Positions 28,110-36,874 of a stretch of 64,000 nt of DNA are shown one piece after another. The notes under the pieces are model-generated. The model was not told the origin of the DNA. It searched no databases and saw only the letters and a program-made list of their open reading frames with translations. The position numbers and the translations under genes are program-made. This DNA comes from Ignavibacteriales bacterium. GTDB lineage: Bacteria > Bacteroidota > Ignavibacteria > Ignavibacteriales > Melioribacteraceae. The DNA lies in the NCBI GenBank assembly GCA_020635275.1, contig JACKAA010000002.1:620001-684000 (forward strand), in the 5' to 3' direction. The first letter of the stretch is position 1. Every line of letters starts with the position of its first letter.

Positions 28110-30272
28110 ATGAATTGGAACATTAAAACTAAAATGTATGCAGCCTTTGGATCAATAACTGCATTTATGATCTTATTTTCGGCAATAGTGATTTATAGAT
28201 TCGTCGGATTTAATGATGAAGTTGAGCAGTACTCTTCTCTACAAGAAGAAATTATATTGGCTCATGAAATTCAATATTCAATAACAAACGTTTGGCAATT
28301 TTTTACCGATGCTTCACTCACAAAAGATGATGCTGTAATTAAAGAAGAGGCAATGAAATTTTATGATCAAGCATTGGCAGATATGGAAAAATGGAAAGAG
28401 CATAACAATGGTGATAATATATTAATTGAAAAAATCTCAAACGTTAAGGAGAGTTTTAAGGGTCTTAAGGATAAAGGTTATGAAATGTTCATTGCATATT
28501 CCCTTGGAGAAGAAAGTGGAAATATTGCTATGGATGCATTTGATAAAGCCGCCGAAAAATGTCTTTCAGATATTGATTTACTTGTTGATGAAAAGGGTGC
28601 GGATGGAACAAAACAAATTAATTCAATTATTAGTGATAGTTCACTTGCTGTTTCTTTTGTTTCAATAATTGTTGGAATTTTAATAATCACAAGTCTTCCT
28701 GTGGCTTATTTTATTACAAAACATATTGTTAGCAATATTAATAAATTAAAAACAGCTGCGGAGCAGATAACCAAAGGTAAAGATGATGTTATTGTTGATA
28801 TAAAATCAAATGATGAGCTGGGAGTTCTTGCAAAGTCGTTTAATGTAATGTCCGAAACATTAAGTATTCAATTAAGTTATTTAGATAATTTGCCGACTCC
28901 AATAATGGTAATAGATAACGAATTTAATATAAACTACATGAACAAAAAGGGGGCTGAAGTTGTAGGTGAGGAGCAGAAATCTCTGGTTGGCAAAAAATGT
29001 TACGATCAATTTAAAACTAAACATTGTAATACCGAGAAATGTTCTTGTTTGCAGGCTATGAAAAAAGATTATGCCGTAACTGAAGAAACTATTGCACGCC
29101 CAAATGGAAAAGAACTTCCGATTATGTATACCGGATCTCCAATTAAAAATAAAGAAGGTAAGATTATAGGCGCCATAGAATATGTTGCTGATATTTCTGA
29201 CTTGAAGGAACGTGAAGATTATTTGAAAAACAGCACTCAAGAAATTTTATTTGCTATGAATAAATTTGCGGAGGGAGATCTTACCGTTAATGTTACTCCT
29301 AAAGATAGCAATGATGATATTGGACATCTTTTTAATGGTTTTAATAATAGTGTATTGCAAATCAATAAGACGCTTAACCAAGTACTTGAAGCCGTCCATG
29401 CGACAGCAAGTGCTGCCACTCAAATTTCTTCCAGCACTGAAGAAATGGCCGCCGGCGCTGAGGAACAAAGCAGTCAAACCACAGAAGTGGCTACAGCCAT
29501 GGAACAAATGGCGGCTACTATTACCGAAACAACCAGAAACATTGTAAAAACAAATGATGCTGCTAAAGAATCTAAAAATCTTGCTACTAACGGTCAAGTT
29601 GTTATTGAGTCTACCATTAAAGGTATGAAGAACATTGAGAGCGTTGTTAAACAAGCCTCTGATATTATTACTAAGCTTGGCGACAGCAGTGAGCAAATTG
29701 GACAAATTGTTCAAGTTATTAATGATATTGCAGATCAAACTAATCTTCTTGCATTAAATGCTGCTATTGAAGCTGCCAGAGCCGGTGAACACGGACGAGG
29801 TTTTGCTGTTGTGGCTGATGAAGTTAAGAAATTAGCTGAAAGAACAACTGTGGCTACTAACGAAATTGCTGACATGGTGAACAAAATTCAAGCTGACAGC
29901 AGTAATGCTGTAGATGCTATTAAGAAAGGCAATGATGAAGTTTCTAACGGTATGAATGAAGCGGTTAAAGCTGGACAATCTATGAGTGAGATTGTTAAAT
30001 CTTCTGACAAAGTTTTAGAGATTTCTTCTCAAGTGGCTGTTACCAGCGAGGAACAATCGGCTACCGTTGAACAAATCAGCAGAAGTGTGGAATCTATTAA
30101 TGCTGTTTCCCAAGAATCTGCTTTGGGTATTCAGCAAGTTGCCGGGGCTACTAATGATCTCAACCAGCTTACTGAAAATCTCCAAAATATGGTTGGTAAA
30201 TTTAAACTCCATAATGAAAATGGAACAAACTATGTAAAACCGCATAAGGTCAATAATTTGATCGAAGCCTAA
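28110..30272 (+). CDS. Methyl-accepting chemotaxis protein with PAS domain bearing a cysteine cluster
   Basis: Layout: transmembrane helix (about 10-31), a periplasmic four-helix bundle-type sensor (about 40-175), transmembrane helix (about 178-202), HAMP (to about 258), a cytoplasmic PAS domain (about 260-370), a short second linker, and the signalling domain (about 430-715). The PAS domain carries four cysteines in [19 protein letters not shown], a pattern seen in some PAS domains and possibly metal- or redox-sensitive (inference). GGGG precedes the ATG. It probably shares a transcript with the porin-like gene. Parts of the signalling domain are DNA-identical to the gene at 24413. Confidence 0.92.
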   Translation: MNWNIKTKMYAAFGSITAFMILFSAIVIYRFVGFNDEVEQYSSLQEEIILAHEIQYSITNVWQFFTDASLTKDDAVIKEEAMKFYDQALADMEKWKEHNNGDNILIEKISNVKESFKGLKDKGYEMFIAYSLGEESGNIAMDAFDKAAEKCLSDIDLLVDEKGADGTKQINSIISDSSLAVSFVSIIVGILIITSLPVAYFITKHIVSNINKLKTAAEQITKGKDDVIVDIKSNDELGVLAKSFNVMSETLSIQLSYLDNLPTPIMVIDNEFNINYMNKKGAEVVGEEQKSLVGKKCYDQFKTKHCNTEKCSCLQAMKKDYAVTEETIARPNGKELPIMYTGSPIKNKEGKIIGAIEYVADISDLKEREDYLKNSTQEILFAMNKFAEGDLTVNVTPKDSNDDIGHLFNGFNNSVLQINKTLNQVLEAVHATASAATQISSSTEEMAAGAEEQSSQTTEVATAMEQMAATITETTRNIVKTNDAAKESKNLATNGQVVIESTIKGMKNIESVVKQASDIITKLGDSSEQIGQIVQVINDIADQTNLLALNAAIEAARAGEHGRGFAVVADEVKKLAERTTVATNEIADMVNKIQADSSNAVDAIKKGNDEVSNGMNEAVKAGQSMSEIVKSSDKVLEISSQVAVTSEEQSATVEQISRSVESINAVSQESALGIQQVAGATNDLNQLTENLQNMVGKFKLHNENGTNYVKPHKVNNLIEA

Positions 30273-30312
30273 ATATATTTATAATTTTACAAAAATTTAT
30301 TAAATAATTCTT

Positions 30313-30342
30313 AAAGCCGTTGAATAATCAGCGGCTTTTTTA
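30313..30342 (+). terminator. Intrinsic terminator after the second chemoreceptor gene
   Basis: AAAGCCG (30313-30319) pairs with CGGCTTT (30332-30338), and the T run continues to 30341. It lies between the converging chemoreceptor and tetraheme cytochrome genes. Confidence 0.8.
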
Positions 30343-30915
30343 TTATTTAATATGACAGGTTAAGCAAAGTTTGCTTTTAAGGTTAGAGATTTTAAGCATT
30401 GAGCTATTGTTCATTTCTTTATGCGGATTATGACAAGAAATACATTCTAACTTTCCATCAATTAAAAGATCAGCTTCAATTGTACTGCCAAGTCCGGAAG
30501 AAGTTGTTTGAGGATCATACAATTCGCCATCTTTTTGAGCTAAAAATGAATTATATACAAATGAAACAGGATGGTTGCTATTCATTTCTGAGCTTAATAC
30601 TTTATGAGTAAAATTTGCATTGCCTCCTTGATCATCTACAGCTATGGTTCCATCGTGGCAGCTTAAACACATTTTTGTAACTCCGCTTGGTTGCCCTATA
30701 TTTGCATCTAATGTACTGCTTGAATAAGGAATATAATAATTTTCTGTTTTTTCATTTGTCCAAATTGGTGTTTCGTAATTTATTTCATTTGAAGAAACAT
30801 GACAAATTTTACAATTTTCTTTGTTGTCTGTATGAAAATTTAATTCTTTGCAGTAATTCTGAGAATTTATTGATAAGGCTATAAGTGCTAAAATTTTTAT
30901 AGAAAATCTATTCAT
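30343..30915 (-). CDS. Secreted tetraheme c-type cytochrome, doubled-CXXCH type (OmcE-like module)
   Basis: After a signal peptide the 190-residue protein has four CXXCH heme motifs: CKICH, CLSCH (followed by DGTIAV), CISCH (followed by NPH) and CLTCH at the extreme C-terminus. Between the second and third motifs runs a conserved N-H-P-V-S-F element and a DGELYDP element. The same module occurs in the 204-residue cytochrome at 36060 and at the N-terminus of the cytochrome at 38836. By motif order and size it resembles the OmcE tetraheme family of extracellular filaments; polymerisation is an inference. It is preceded by a terminator for the upstream operon and so is a separate unit. Confidence 0.85.
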   Translation of the reverse strand: MNRFSIKILALIALSINSQNYCKELNFHTDNKENCKICHVSSNEINYETPIWTNEKTENYYIPYSSSTLDANIGQPSGVTKMCLSCHDGTIAVDDQGGNANFTHKVLSSEMNSNHPVSFVYNSFLAQKDGELYDPQTTSSGLGSTIEADLLIDGKLECISCHNPHKEMNNSSMLKISNLKSKLCLTCHIK

Positions 30916-30992
30916 TTCTACTAAATAAGTTTTCTATTTATTATCGCATAAATTCCTCTTTTGTAAATATTTAATAAAAAATATTTTGAGAA

Positions 30993-31025
30993 ATGAACTG
31001 CCTTATTTTAATTAAGACAGCTCAT
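30993..31025 (-). terminator. Terminator for the porin-cytochrome operon
   Basis: Arms 31025-31013 and 31005-30993 form a 13-base-pair stem (two G-T wobbles) around a seven-base loop, 17 bases after the stop of the large cytochrome on the minus strand. An AT-rich run with T follows on that strand. Confidence 0.65.
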
Positions 31026-31041
31026 TACTTATGATTTGTAT

Positions 31042-32343
31042 TTATTCTCGAGAGTATGATAATTCGGCATGACATCCGGGCAAACAAGATCCGCCAGTTT
31101 CTGTAACTTTATAATTAATTGGCATTTCCCAGTTGCCAAAATAAACTACGTTGCCAATTATATGTTGATTATCCGCTCCATGCATATCATGACAGCTTTG
31201 GCAGCTAATTGATTTCTTCTTAATTACATGAACAGTATGAAGATTTTTGTTACCGTCTCTAAAGTTTGTGTCAGTTCCTATTTTATTTGTTATTTTTTTT
31301 GAATCATGACATTGAAAACACATAGAAAAATTCTCAATATTTGGCTTAGTATAATTTCCATCAGGAAATGGTGCTGCAAGCAAATTACTATTTTGTGAAA
31401 TGTGGGGCAAATGGCATTTTGTGCATGGATCTTCATAAATGGGTTTGTGCACATATTCTTTACTTAGCCTACCAAAAATGTCAATATATCTTTCTTTTTT
31501 ATTAATATTTACACTATGGCAGTTGAAACACAGCTCGGGCTGAATATTTACTAATAATTTTTCTAATTCTCCAGCATGTGGAGTATGACAGGAAACACAT
31601 GTCCCTTTTTCTGTAAGCGGTTCGTGAATATTTTTTGCTGAAGCAACAGCCTCTTGAATTTCTGAATGACAATCAAAACAAAGCCTATTTCCTTCAATTT
31701 TTAGCATATAGCTTTGCTTTGATGAGTGCGGCGAATGACAATCCATACATCCATCGCTAAAAATAGGATGCACAACTGATAATTGAAGATCCTCTTCTTT
31801 TTCAATATGACATTGAAAGCAAAGATAAGGATCATCAAATCTTGCAAGTGCATTAAAGTCGGACTCATGGCCAAAATGGCAGCTTGCACATTGATTACTA
31901 ATAAATGGACCATGGAAATATTTGTGTTCCTTAATATCTATATTGTGGCATTTTGAACACACTTCTTTTTCAGTCGTGCCTGCAAGAATTCCCTTTGTGT
32001 TAGAACTATGCGGAGAATGACATGACAAACATTTTTTTTCTGCAAACGGACTGTGAACCATTTTTTTTGATGATTGAAAACTGTGACATGTTTCACAAAG
32101 TTCGCTTCCATTTTCGACCAAAGCAAATTCTTTTCCTTCTTTTTCCGGATGGTTTCCACTGACTTTTTCATGACAAGTTAAACATTCATCTCTTGCGGGT
32201 TCATGAATATATTGCATATCCAAAATATCATTATGACAATTTGAGTTAGTGCAGTTTAAATTGTTTGTTTTCTCTTGGCTAAAAAGAAGTGAAGGAATTA
32301 AAAACAAAAATGCAACTGAAAAAAATCTTATTTTGGGTTTCAT
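31042..32343 (-). CDS. Secreted multiheme c-type cytochrome (13 CXXCH plus two variant motifs)
   Basis: A signal peptide (to about residue 22, LLFSQ) is followed by thirteen canonical CXXCH motifs spread over about 400 residues, many followed by a second His (H-S-P-H, H-T-P-H) that would give bis-His ligation. Two further motifs are variants: CTNSNCH (CX4CH) at the mature N-terminus and CLPGCH (CX3CH) near the C-terminus; whether they bind heme needs testing. A strong AAGGAG site precedes the ATG. It is the last gene of the NHL / pentaheme / beta-barrel operon and is the probable extracellular or barrel-inserted electron conduit. Confidence 0.9.
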   Translation of the reverse strand: MKPKIRFFSVAFLFLIPSLLFSQEKTNNLNCTNSNCHNDILDMQYIHEPARDECLTCHEKVSGNHPEKEGKEFALVENGSELCETCHSFQSSKKMVHSPFAEKKCLSCHSPHSSNTKGILAGTTEKEVCSKCHNIDIKEHKYFHGPFISNQCASCHFGHESDFNALARFDDPYLCFQCHIEKEEDLQLSVVHPIFSDGCMDCHSPHSSKQSYMLKIEGNRLCFDCHSEIQEAVASAKNIHEPLTEKGTCVSCHTPHAGELEKLLVNIQPELCFNCHSVNINKKERYIDIFGRLSKEYVHKPIYEDPCTKCHLPHISQNSNLLAAPFPDGNYTKPNIENFSMCFQCHDSKKITNKIGTDTNFRDGNKNLHTVHVIKKKSISCQSCHDMHGADNQHIIGNVVYFGNWEMPINYKVTETGGSCLPGCHAELSYSRE

Positions 32344-32353
32344 AAACTTCTCC

Positions 32354-34315
32354 TTAAAATTTTCTTTGAATTCTTACAAATCCACCTTGGTAATCTATTT
32401 TCTCATCTAAGAAATTTCTTTTATACTTTTCAGCACCTATTGCTAAAAACAAATTTCTAAAACGGAAATCTACTTCTCCCTTAATTATCCCTAAATTTAA
32501 ATCAAGTCCTCTTCCTTTTTGAAATCTATAATTACTTTCCAAGTTGATAGAAATGTTTTGGTCAATGTTATATATAATATTTCCGTTCAGATCCTGAAAT
32601 TCTTGTTTGCGTTTATCTTCGAGCAGCTCTATATACTTTAAATTACCGGAGAGATTGACACTTAAATCCTTTGAAAATCTGTTGCTTAATCGCATATAAT
32701 AATTAGTGGATTTTAATGGAATTATATTGCTGTTATAATCATCAAGCTCTATGCCCGCAGAAATGAACTGATAGTTTATACGCGCTCCATAAACATTCTG
32801 TGAAATAATTTGAAGCATGTTTGTATAAACAGTGTTTATATTAGAATAGCTGTTGTTTAAGGTTCTGTAATAAACTTCAAAAAGATTTTCCAACAGACTT
32901 AATCTCACAAAAAATTTACTTGAGTTTAATGTGTATTTATAAGAAGGCTGAAGTTCTGCGACATAATCAATATAAACAGATGAACTTTTGGAAATTAGTC
33001 CGCCGGGCAATCTTTGTATTTCTATATAATCATCTCTTGCTACAATTATATAATCAACATTTTTTTGATAGATTGTTATTTCATCTAAACTTTTAACAAT
33101 TATACTTTGCAGTTCAATGTAAGGATTTGAAAGAATTATTAATTCTTCATCATTTAGTGTTATCTCTTCATTTATAATTATTAATTTATCTTGAAGATTG
33201 TTTCTATCTACATTGCGTAAGTTATAATCATAAGAAATATTTAAAACACCATAAGGAAAATTTTTTCTATAATATAACCCTCCACCATATGTATTCATTC
33301 CTTCTTCTGAAAATGTTTGGTTATTTACTATTTTATCAAAACGAACATAAGATCTAAGACTTTCATATAATTGATGTTCAAACTGTAAGTTTATATTTTG
33401 TTGATAGCTTTCAAAATTGTTCCGAGAAATGTTATTGTATCTATAATTCCCAAAAGATTTTAGATTTGGGTTTATAGAATAAAGAATATTTTCGTTTAGT
33501 TGAAATCTATCATATTCAGAGTAGCCTCGGTTCTGAGTATAAATAAAATTTGAACTGATTGAACTTGTGTATGCCGAATCTAATTTAATTCTGGATAAAT
33601 ATGAATAAGTTGAAATATTACTATTAATTCTTGTAAGATTGGTATATTCTTGATTATATCCATCAAAACTATAAGAAACTTTATTATCGTCATTTTCGCC
33701 AAAAGCAAAATCAGAATTAATTTTCAAATTGTTTCTATCAGTTAAATACTTTCTATTTGTTCTAAGTTCATCTTGATTAATTTTATTTGAATTATAACTC
33801 ATATTAATTGGTGCTACTTTATTTCTATAATTGAAGTATCCTCCAAAACCAAAACTATTTGTCTCAAGATCTGTGGTATATTCTCTATTTGTAAAAACAT
33901 GGCTATAGTTTGTAAAAAGAGAAAGGTTTGCAGGTAATGATTTTAAAAATCTAATAGTTCCTCTTGCGCTTTCACCAATTATTATATCCGATCTGTCAGG
34001 AACAACTAAATAAATATTCTTTCTTGTTCCCGGGTTAAACTGCATATTTGTTTCTAACTCTAAAAGGTTTGGGTGATAAAAGTAACTTAGCGTGTTGAAC
34101 ATTAACCGTCCGGTTAATGTTGAAGCATTTAATTTATCTTTATATGAATTTCTTAATTGAATGTTTTCTGATTTGTATTCCCCTTCTGATCCTATAAAAC
34201 CATCAAAATTTTGGAGAGCCCAAAATCTTATTGGAATACTTGTTTGTTGTGATAATATTTTGGCGTTTGCTAAAAAAATAATTGCCAGCGATATTTTAAG
34301 TGTTGTCTTCATCAT
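32354..34315 (-). CDS. Large outer-membrane beta-barrel of a porin-cytochrome complex
   Basis: This 653-residue protein has a signal peptide (to about residue 22) and long runs of alternating residues with aromatic girdles, ending in phenylalanine. The size and strand-rich pattern suit a large barrel of the MtrB/PioB/OmbB kind, which sheathes a multiheme cytochrome across the outer membrane. A non-barrel insert at about residues 395-455 carries V-D-Y and G-G-L-I elements (NVDYIIVARDDYIEIQRLPG). It overlaps the pentaheme lipoprotein gene by four bases and lies 10 bases before the large cytochrome gene. Direct homology to MtrB cannot be shown by eye. Confidence 0.75.
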   Translation of the reverse strand: MMKTTLKISLAIIFLANAKILSQQTSIPIRFWALQNFDGFIGSEGEYKSENIQLRNSYKDKLNASTLTGRLMFNTLSYFYHPNLLELETNMQFNPGTRKNIYLVVPDRSDIIIGESARGTIRFLKSLPANLSLFTNYSHVFTNREYTTDLETNSFGFGGYFNYRNKVAPINMSYNSNKINQDELRTNRKYLTDRNNLKINSDFAFGENDDNKVSYSFDGYNQEYTNLTRINSNISTYSYLSRIKLDSAYTSSISSNFIYTQNRGYSEYDRFQLNENILYSINPNLKSFGNYRYNNISRNNFESYQQNINLQFEHQLYESLRSYVRFDKIVNNQTFSEEGMNTYGGGLYYRKNFPYGVLNISYDYNLRNVDRNNLQDKLIIINEEITLNDEELIILSNPYIELQSIIVKSLDEITIYQKNVDYIIVARDDYIEIQRLPGGLISKSSSVYIDYVAELQPSYKYTLNSSKFFVRLSLLENLFEVYYRTLNNSYSNINTVYTNMLQIISQNVYGARINYQFISAGIELDDYNSNIIPLKSTNYYMRLSNRFSKDLSVNLSGNLKYIELLEDKRKQEFQDLNGNIIYNIDQNISINLESNYRFQKGRGLDLNLGIIKGEVDFRFRNLFLAIGAEKYKRNFLDEKIDYQGGFVRIQRKF

Positions 34316-34887
34316 TTATTTAATAAGAATCTATCCTGCCCGCTATGCGGATCATGACAATCTAGACATTGGTATTCTTCTGTTGCAAAGTGATGTTTAT
34401 TCTCATAAACATACGTCGATTCATGACAATGTAGACAGAGATCTCTTCCGGCTCTTTTTAATAAAAAATTATTCTCTGTAAAATGCGGACTATGGCAAAC
34501 TTGACAATCGCCCATTGCAACCGGACCATGTAATGACGGGTTTTTTTTTGAAAATTTTTCATGACATTTATAGCACAAATCCGGTATGGGTTTAGTAAGC
34601 TGATTGGATCTTTCTAAGTTATGACAATCTTTACATAGCCTATTTTTATATGGTGGATGAAAGACAAATTTTACTTCATTTACTGTTTTGTAATTTTCAT
34701 TTTTAATATTTGCTAAAGAATCCGCTTTTAGTGAATCTACTATTGCCTTTGGCTTTGCATTCGGATCGGGAACTCCATCAAAAAAAGTTGATAAAATTTG
34801 ATGCTTTGTACTTGATGAACAAGAGAATAATATTACAACTGCAGTGCTGTATAAAAAAAAGCATAATATTTTTTTGATTCCTTTCAT
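34312..34887 (-). CDS. Pentaheme c-type cytochrome lipoprotein
   Basis: A lipobox (LFSC, Cys23) indicates a lipid anchor. After a Pro/Ala-rich linker with a FFDGVPDP element there are five CXXCH motifs (CKDCH, CYKCH, CQVCH, CLHCH, CLDCH), spaced as in class III-like multiheme domains and followed by HSPH or HDPHSGQ. In the operon it sits between an NHL lipoprotein and the barrel gene, and it would be a periplasmic donor to the barrel-embedded cytochrome. It overlaps the barrel gene start by four bases (ATGA), which indicates translational coupling. Confidence 0.88.
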   Translation of the reverse strand: MKGIKKILCFFLYSTAVVILFSCSSSTKHQILSTFFDGVPDPNAKPKAIVDSLKADSLANIKNENYKTVNEVKFVFHPPYKNRLCKDCHNLERSNQLTKPIPDLCYKCHEKFSKKNPSLHGPVAMGDCQVCHSPHFTENNFLLKRAGRDLCLHCHESTYVYENKHHFATEEYQCLDCHDPHSGQDRFLLNK

Positions 34888-34909
34888 TTGAAAATGTTTT
34901 TAGTAAAAA

Positions 34910-35971
34910 TCACTTAGTCTCTACAAAGCCATATATATTTATTTTGCTTGGTCCATACTGATTTGTAACGAAAATTAAATATTTCAAATCGAAGCTTTCA
35001 TGCACATATTTTTGAAAATAATTTAAGTTGTCATAATCAATTATTACTTTTGCCGGAAGCCACATATCTCCGGGACCTTTATAACTTCCTCCAAAAAACA
35101 TAAGCAATTGACCCTTATTATTAAATATTTGCACATTTTCAAATCCAGCATCAACTACATATAAATTATTTTCTTTGTCTACTGCTATACCTTTTTGCCT
35201 AACAAATTGCCCCAGGTTTCTTCCGTAGCTTCCAACTGTTCTTTTGTAATTACCTGCTTTATCATAAACTTTTACATTAAATGCTCCGAAATCACTTACG
35301 TATACTTCATTTTCTGAAATAAATAAATTGGTCGGTGAAAACAATCTTGAAAGTGAATCGGTATCATCTTTTGGAAAGGTTGTAATTAGGGAAAAATCAC
35401 TCTGATTGTAAATTGCAATTTTATGTTTCATCAAATCTGTTACCCAGATTTTATTATCTTCCACAAACACATCGGTTGGTTTTATTTGTTCTGCTAAACC
35501 AAATGCATTTAAGTAATTGCCCGATTTATCAAACACAACTATTTGCTGTCTTTCTGCATCTGCTATATAAAGTTTTCCCGGTTTATCAATGAAACAATTA
35601 ATTGGCTTTTTTAATTCGCCTAAACCTTTAGGTATAAAGTATTCAAAAGTGGAGCTGTTTAAATCAACAACAACCAATCCGCCCAACATTGTATCGCAGA
35701 TATATATTTTGCCTTTGTATATTGAAATTCCATATGGTTTAATAATTGTTCTATCTTCTTTTTTACCAATTATTGATTCAAAAAATTCTGATTGCTGTGG
35801 GACTATATCGCTTGATGTACTAAATGATGTTAGGTACTGAATTCTTGTTACTTCCGGCGGCTTGGGGTAAATTATTAATTCTTGCTGCTTTGTAATTTCT
35901 TTAGTTGTAGAACAACCAAAATTTATTATTATGAATATGAGGCTGAGTACTATTTTTATTTTTTTTTTCAT
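34910..35971 (-). CDS. NHL-repeat six-bladed beta-propeller lipoprotein
   Basis: The signal ends in a lipobox (NFGC, Cys20). The rest is a propeller made of NHL-type repeats with recurring KPY/GI, D-x-x-x-x-x-V-x-V-x-D and Y-V-x-D-x-G/A patterns, for example LYIADAERQQIVVFD and VDKENNLYVVDAGFENVQIF. NHL propellers are regular companions of multiheme cytochromes in Geobacter-type gene clusters, where their role is unclear (scaffold or assembly). First gene of the conduit operon; a hairpin terminator separates it from the tetraheme gene upstream. Confidence 0.85.
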   Translation of the reverse strand: MKKKIKIVLSLIFIIINFGCSTTKEITKQQELIIYPKPPEVTRIQYLTSFSTSSDIVPQQSEFFESIIGKKEDRTIIKPYGISIYKGKIYICDTMLGGLVVVDLNSSTFEYFIPKGLGELKKPINCFIDKPGKLYIADAERQQIVVFDKSGNYLNAFGLAEQIKPTDVFVEDNKIWVTDLMKHKIAIYNQSDFSLITTFPKDDTDSLSRLFSPTNLFISENEVYVSDFGAFNVKVYDKAGNYKRTVGSYGRNLGQFVRQKGIAVDKENNLYVVDAGFENVQIFNNKGQLLMFFGGSYKGPGDMWLPAKVIIDYDNLNYFQKYVHESFDLKYLIFVTNQYGPSKINIYGFVETK

Positions 35972-36011
35972 CTGTTGCCTCTCAAATATTTGTCATGTTA
36001 TCAAATAAAAA

Positions 36012-36036
36012 AGAAGGCGATTTGGGGTCGCCTTCT
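36012..36036 (-). terminator. Strong intrinsic terminator after the small tetraheme cytochrome gene
   Basis: AGAAGGCGA (36012-36020) pairs perfectly with TCGCCTTCT (36028-36036). On the minus strand the stem is followed by TTTTTATTTGA. It makes the gene at 36060 a single-gene unit. Confidence 0.8.
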
Positions 36037-36059
36037 AAAAGCAAAAATTAGTTAAAATG

Positions 36060-36674
36060 TTATTTGTTATGACATGTTAGGCAAAGAGCACTGCCATCAT
36101 TTATCTTAACTAATAAATGAGAATTACCCAATTTATCATGAACATCGTGGCATGACGAACATTGCATTTTGCCTCCCTCTAACATATCTGCATCAATCGT
36201 TGTTCCAATGCCAGAGCTAATCGCAGAAGGATCATGAAGTTCACCATCGTCAGTAGCTAATGCAGTATTATAAATAAAGGAAATTGGATGTTCATGGCTT
36301 AAATCTCGCCCTACAATAAAATTACCCCCAATATTGGTTGAACCACTTGCCCCACCAAAACTATCTAAAGCAACAGTTCCATCGTGACAACTTAAGCACA
36401 ATTTTGAAGAACCGTCAGGCTGATTGACACTCGCATCCATATCATAACCAGAATATGGTGTGTATCCTGTTGCTGCAGCTAATGTATGATTCCATAAAGG
36501 CGCATTGGGTTCGTCGATAGCATCGTGCGGAGTATGACATGGTTGACAAATTTCACCAGCAGAATTCCATCCCTTATTGCTAAAATCGTGTGCTGAATTT
36601 GTAATCCCTTGTCCATAACTCAAACTAACAATTAAAAATAGGCTGATAAATAAAATTCTGATTAATGTTTTCAT
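36060..36674 (-). CDS. Secreted tetraheme c-type cytochrome, OmcE-like, monocistronic
   Basis: The 204-residue protein has a signal peptide (to about residue 21, SLSYGQ) and four CXXCH motifs: CQPCH-TPH, CLSCH-DGTVAL, CSSCH-DVH and CLTCH-NK at the C-terminus. Between them are PLWNH, YTPYSG, NQPDGSSK, SHEHPISFIYN and DGELHDPS, an arrangement that I recall from OmcE, the tetraheme nanowire subunit of Geobacter. A strong AGGGGAA site precedes the ATG and terminators lie on both sides, so it can be expressed separately and highly, as a structural subunit would be. Filament formation is an inference. Confidence 0.88.
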   Translation of the reverse strand: MKTLIRILFISLFLIVSLSYGQGITNSAHDFSNKGWNSAGEICQPCHTPHDAIDEPNAPLWNHTLAAATGYTPYSGYDMDASVNQPDGSSKLCLSCHDGTVALDSFGGASGSTNIGGNFIVGRDLSHEHPISFIYNTALATDDGELHDPSAISSGIGTTIDADMLEGGKMQCSSCHDVHDKLGNSHLLVKINDGSALCLTCHNK

Positions 36675-36850
36675 TTCCCCTTTCCTTTTGTGAATAAAAT
36701 TTATGTATTATAAGCTTCTTTTATCTTATTAAATTTTGTAAAAATCCCAATGTGTAAAACTGTGATTTTTAAATTATTTTGAATAATTACTTACGTTTAT
36801 ATTAATGAAAAGGTATGCGTTGGTAAATAACCCAAAAAGTATAAATTTAA

Positions 36851-36868
36851 ATACCCCAAAAGGGGTAT
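36851..36868 (-). terminator. Terminator after the response-regulator gene
   Basis: ATACCCC (36851-36857) and GGGGTAT (36862-36868) form a perfect stem with a four-base loop, seven bases beyond the stop codon on the minus strand, followed there by an AT-rich stretch. It ends the cytochrome/kinase/regulator operon. Confidence 0.65.
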
Positions 36869-36874
36869 GGGTTT

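Noticed and set aside
26046..30211. Repeated chemoreceptor blocks as a mobile element or composite transposon
   Set aside because: The identical stretches lie in frame inside two intact genes at matching domain positions, with no terminal inverted repeats or transposase; gene conversion explains them better.
36740..36770. AAAAATC...GATTTTT inverted repeat upstream of the small tetraheme cytochrome as an operator
   Set aside because: The arms are A/T runs with one mismatch and an 11-base centre; chance is high in such AT-rich DNA.
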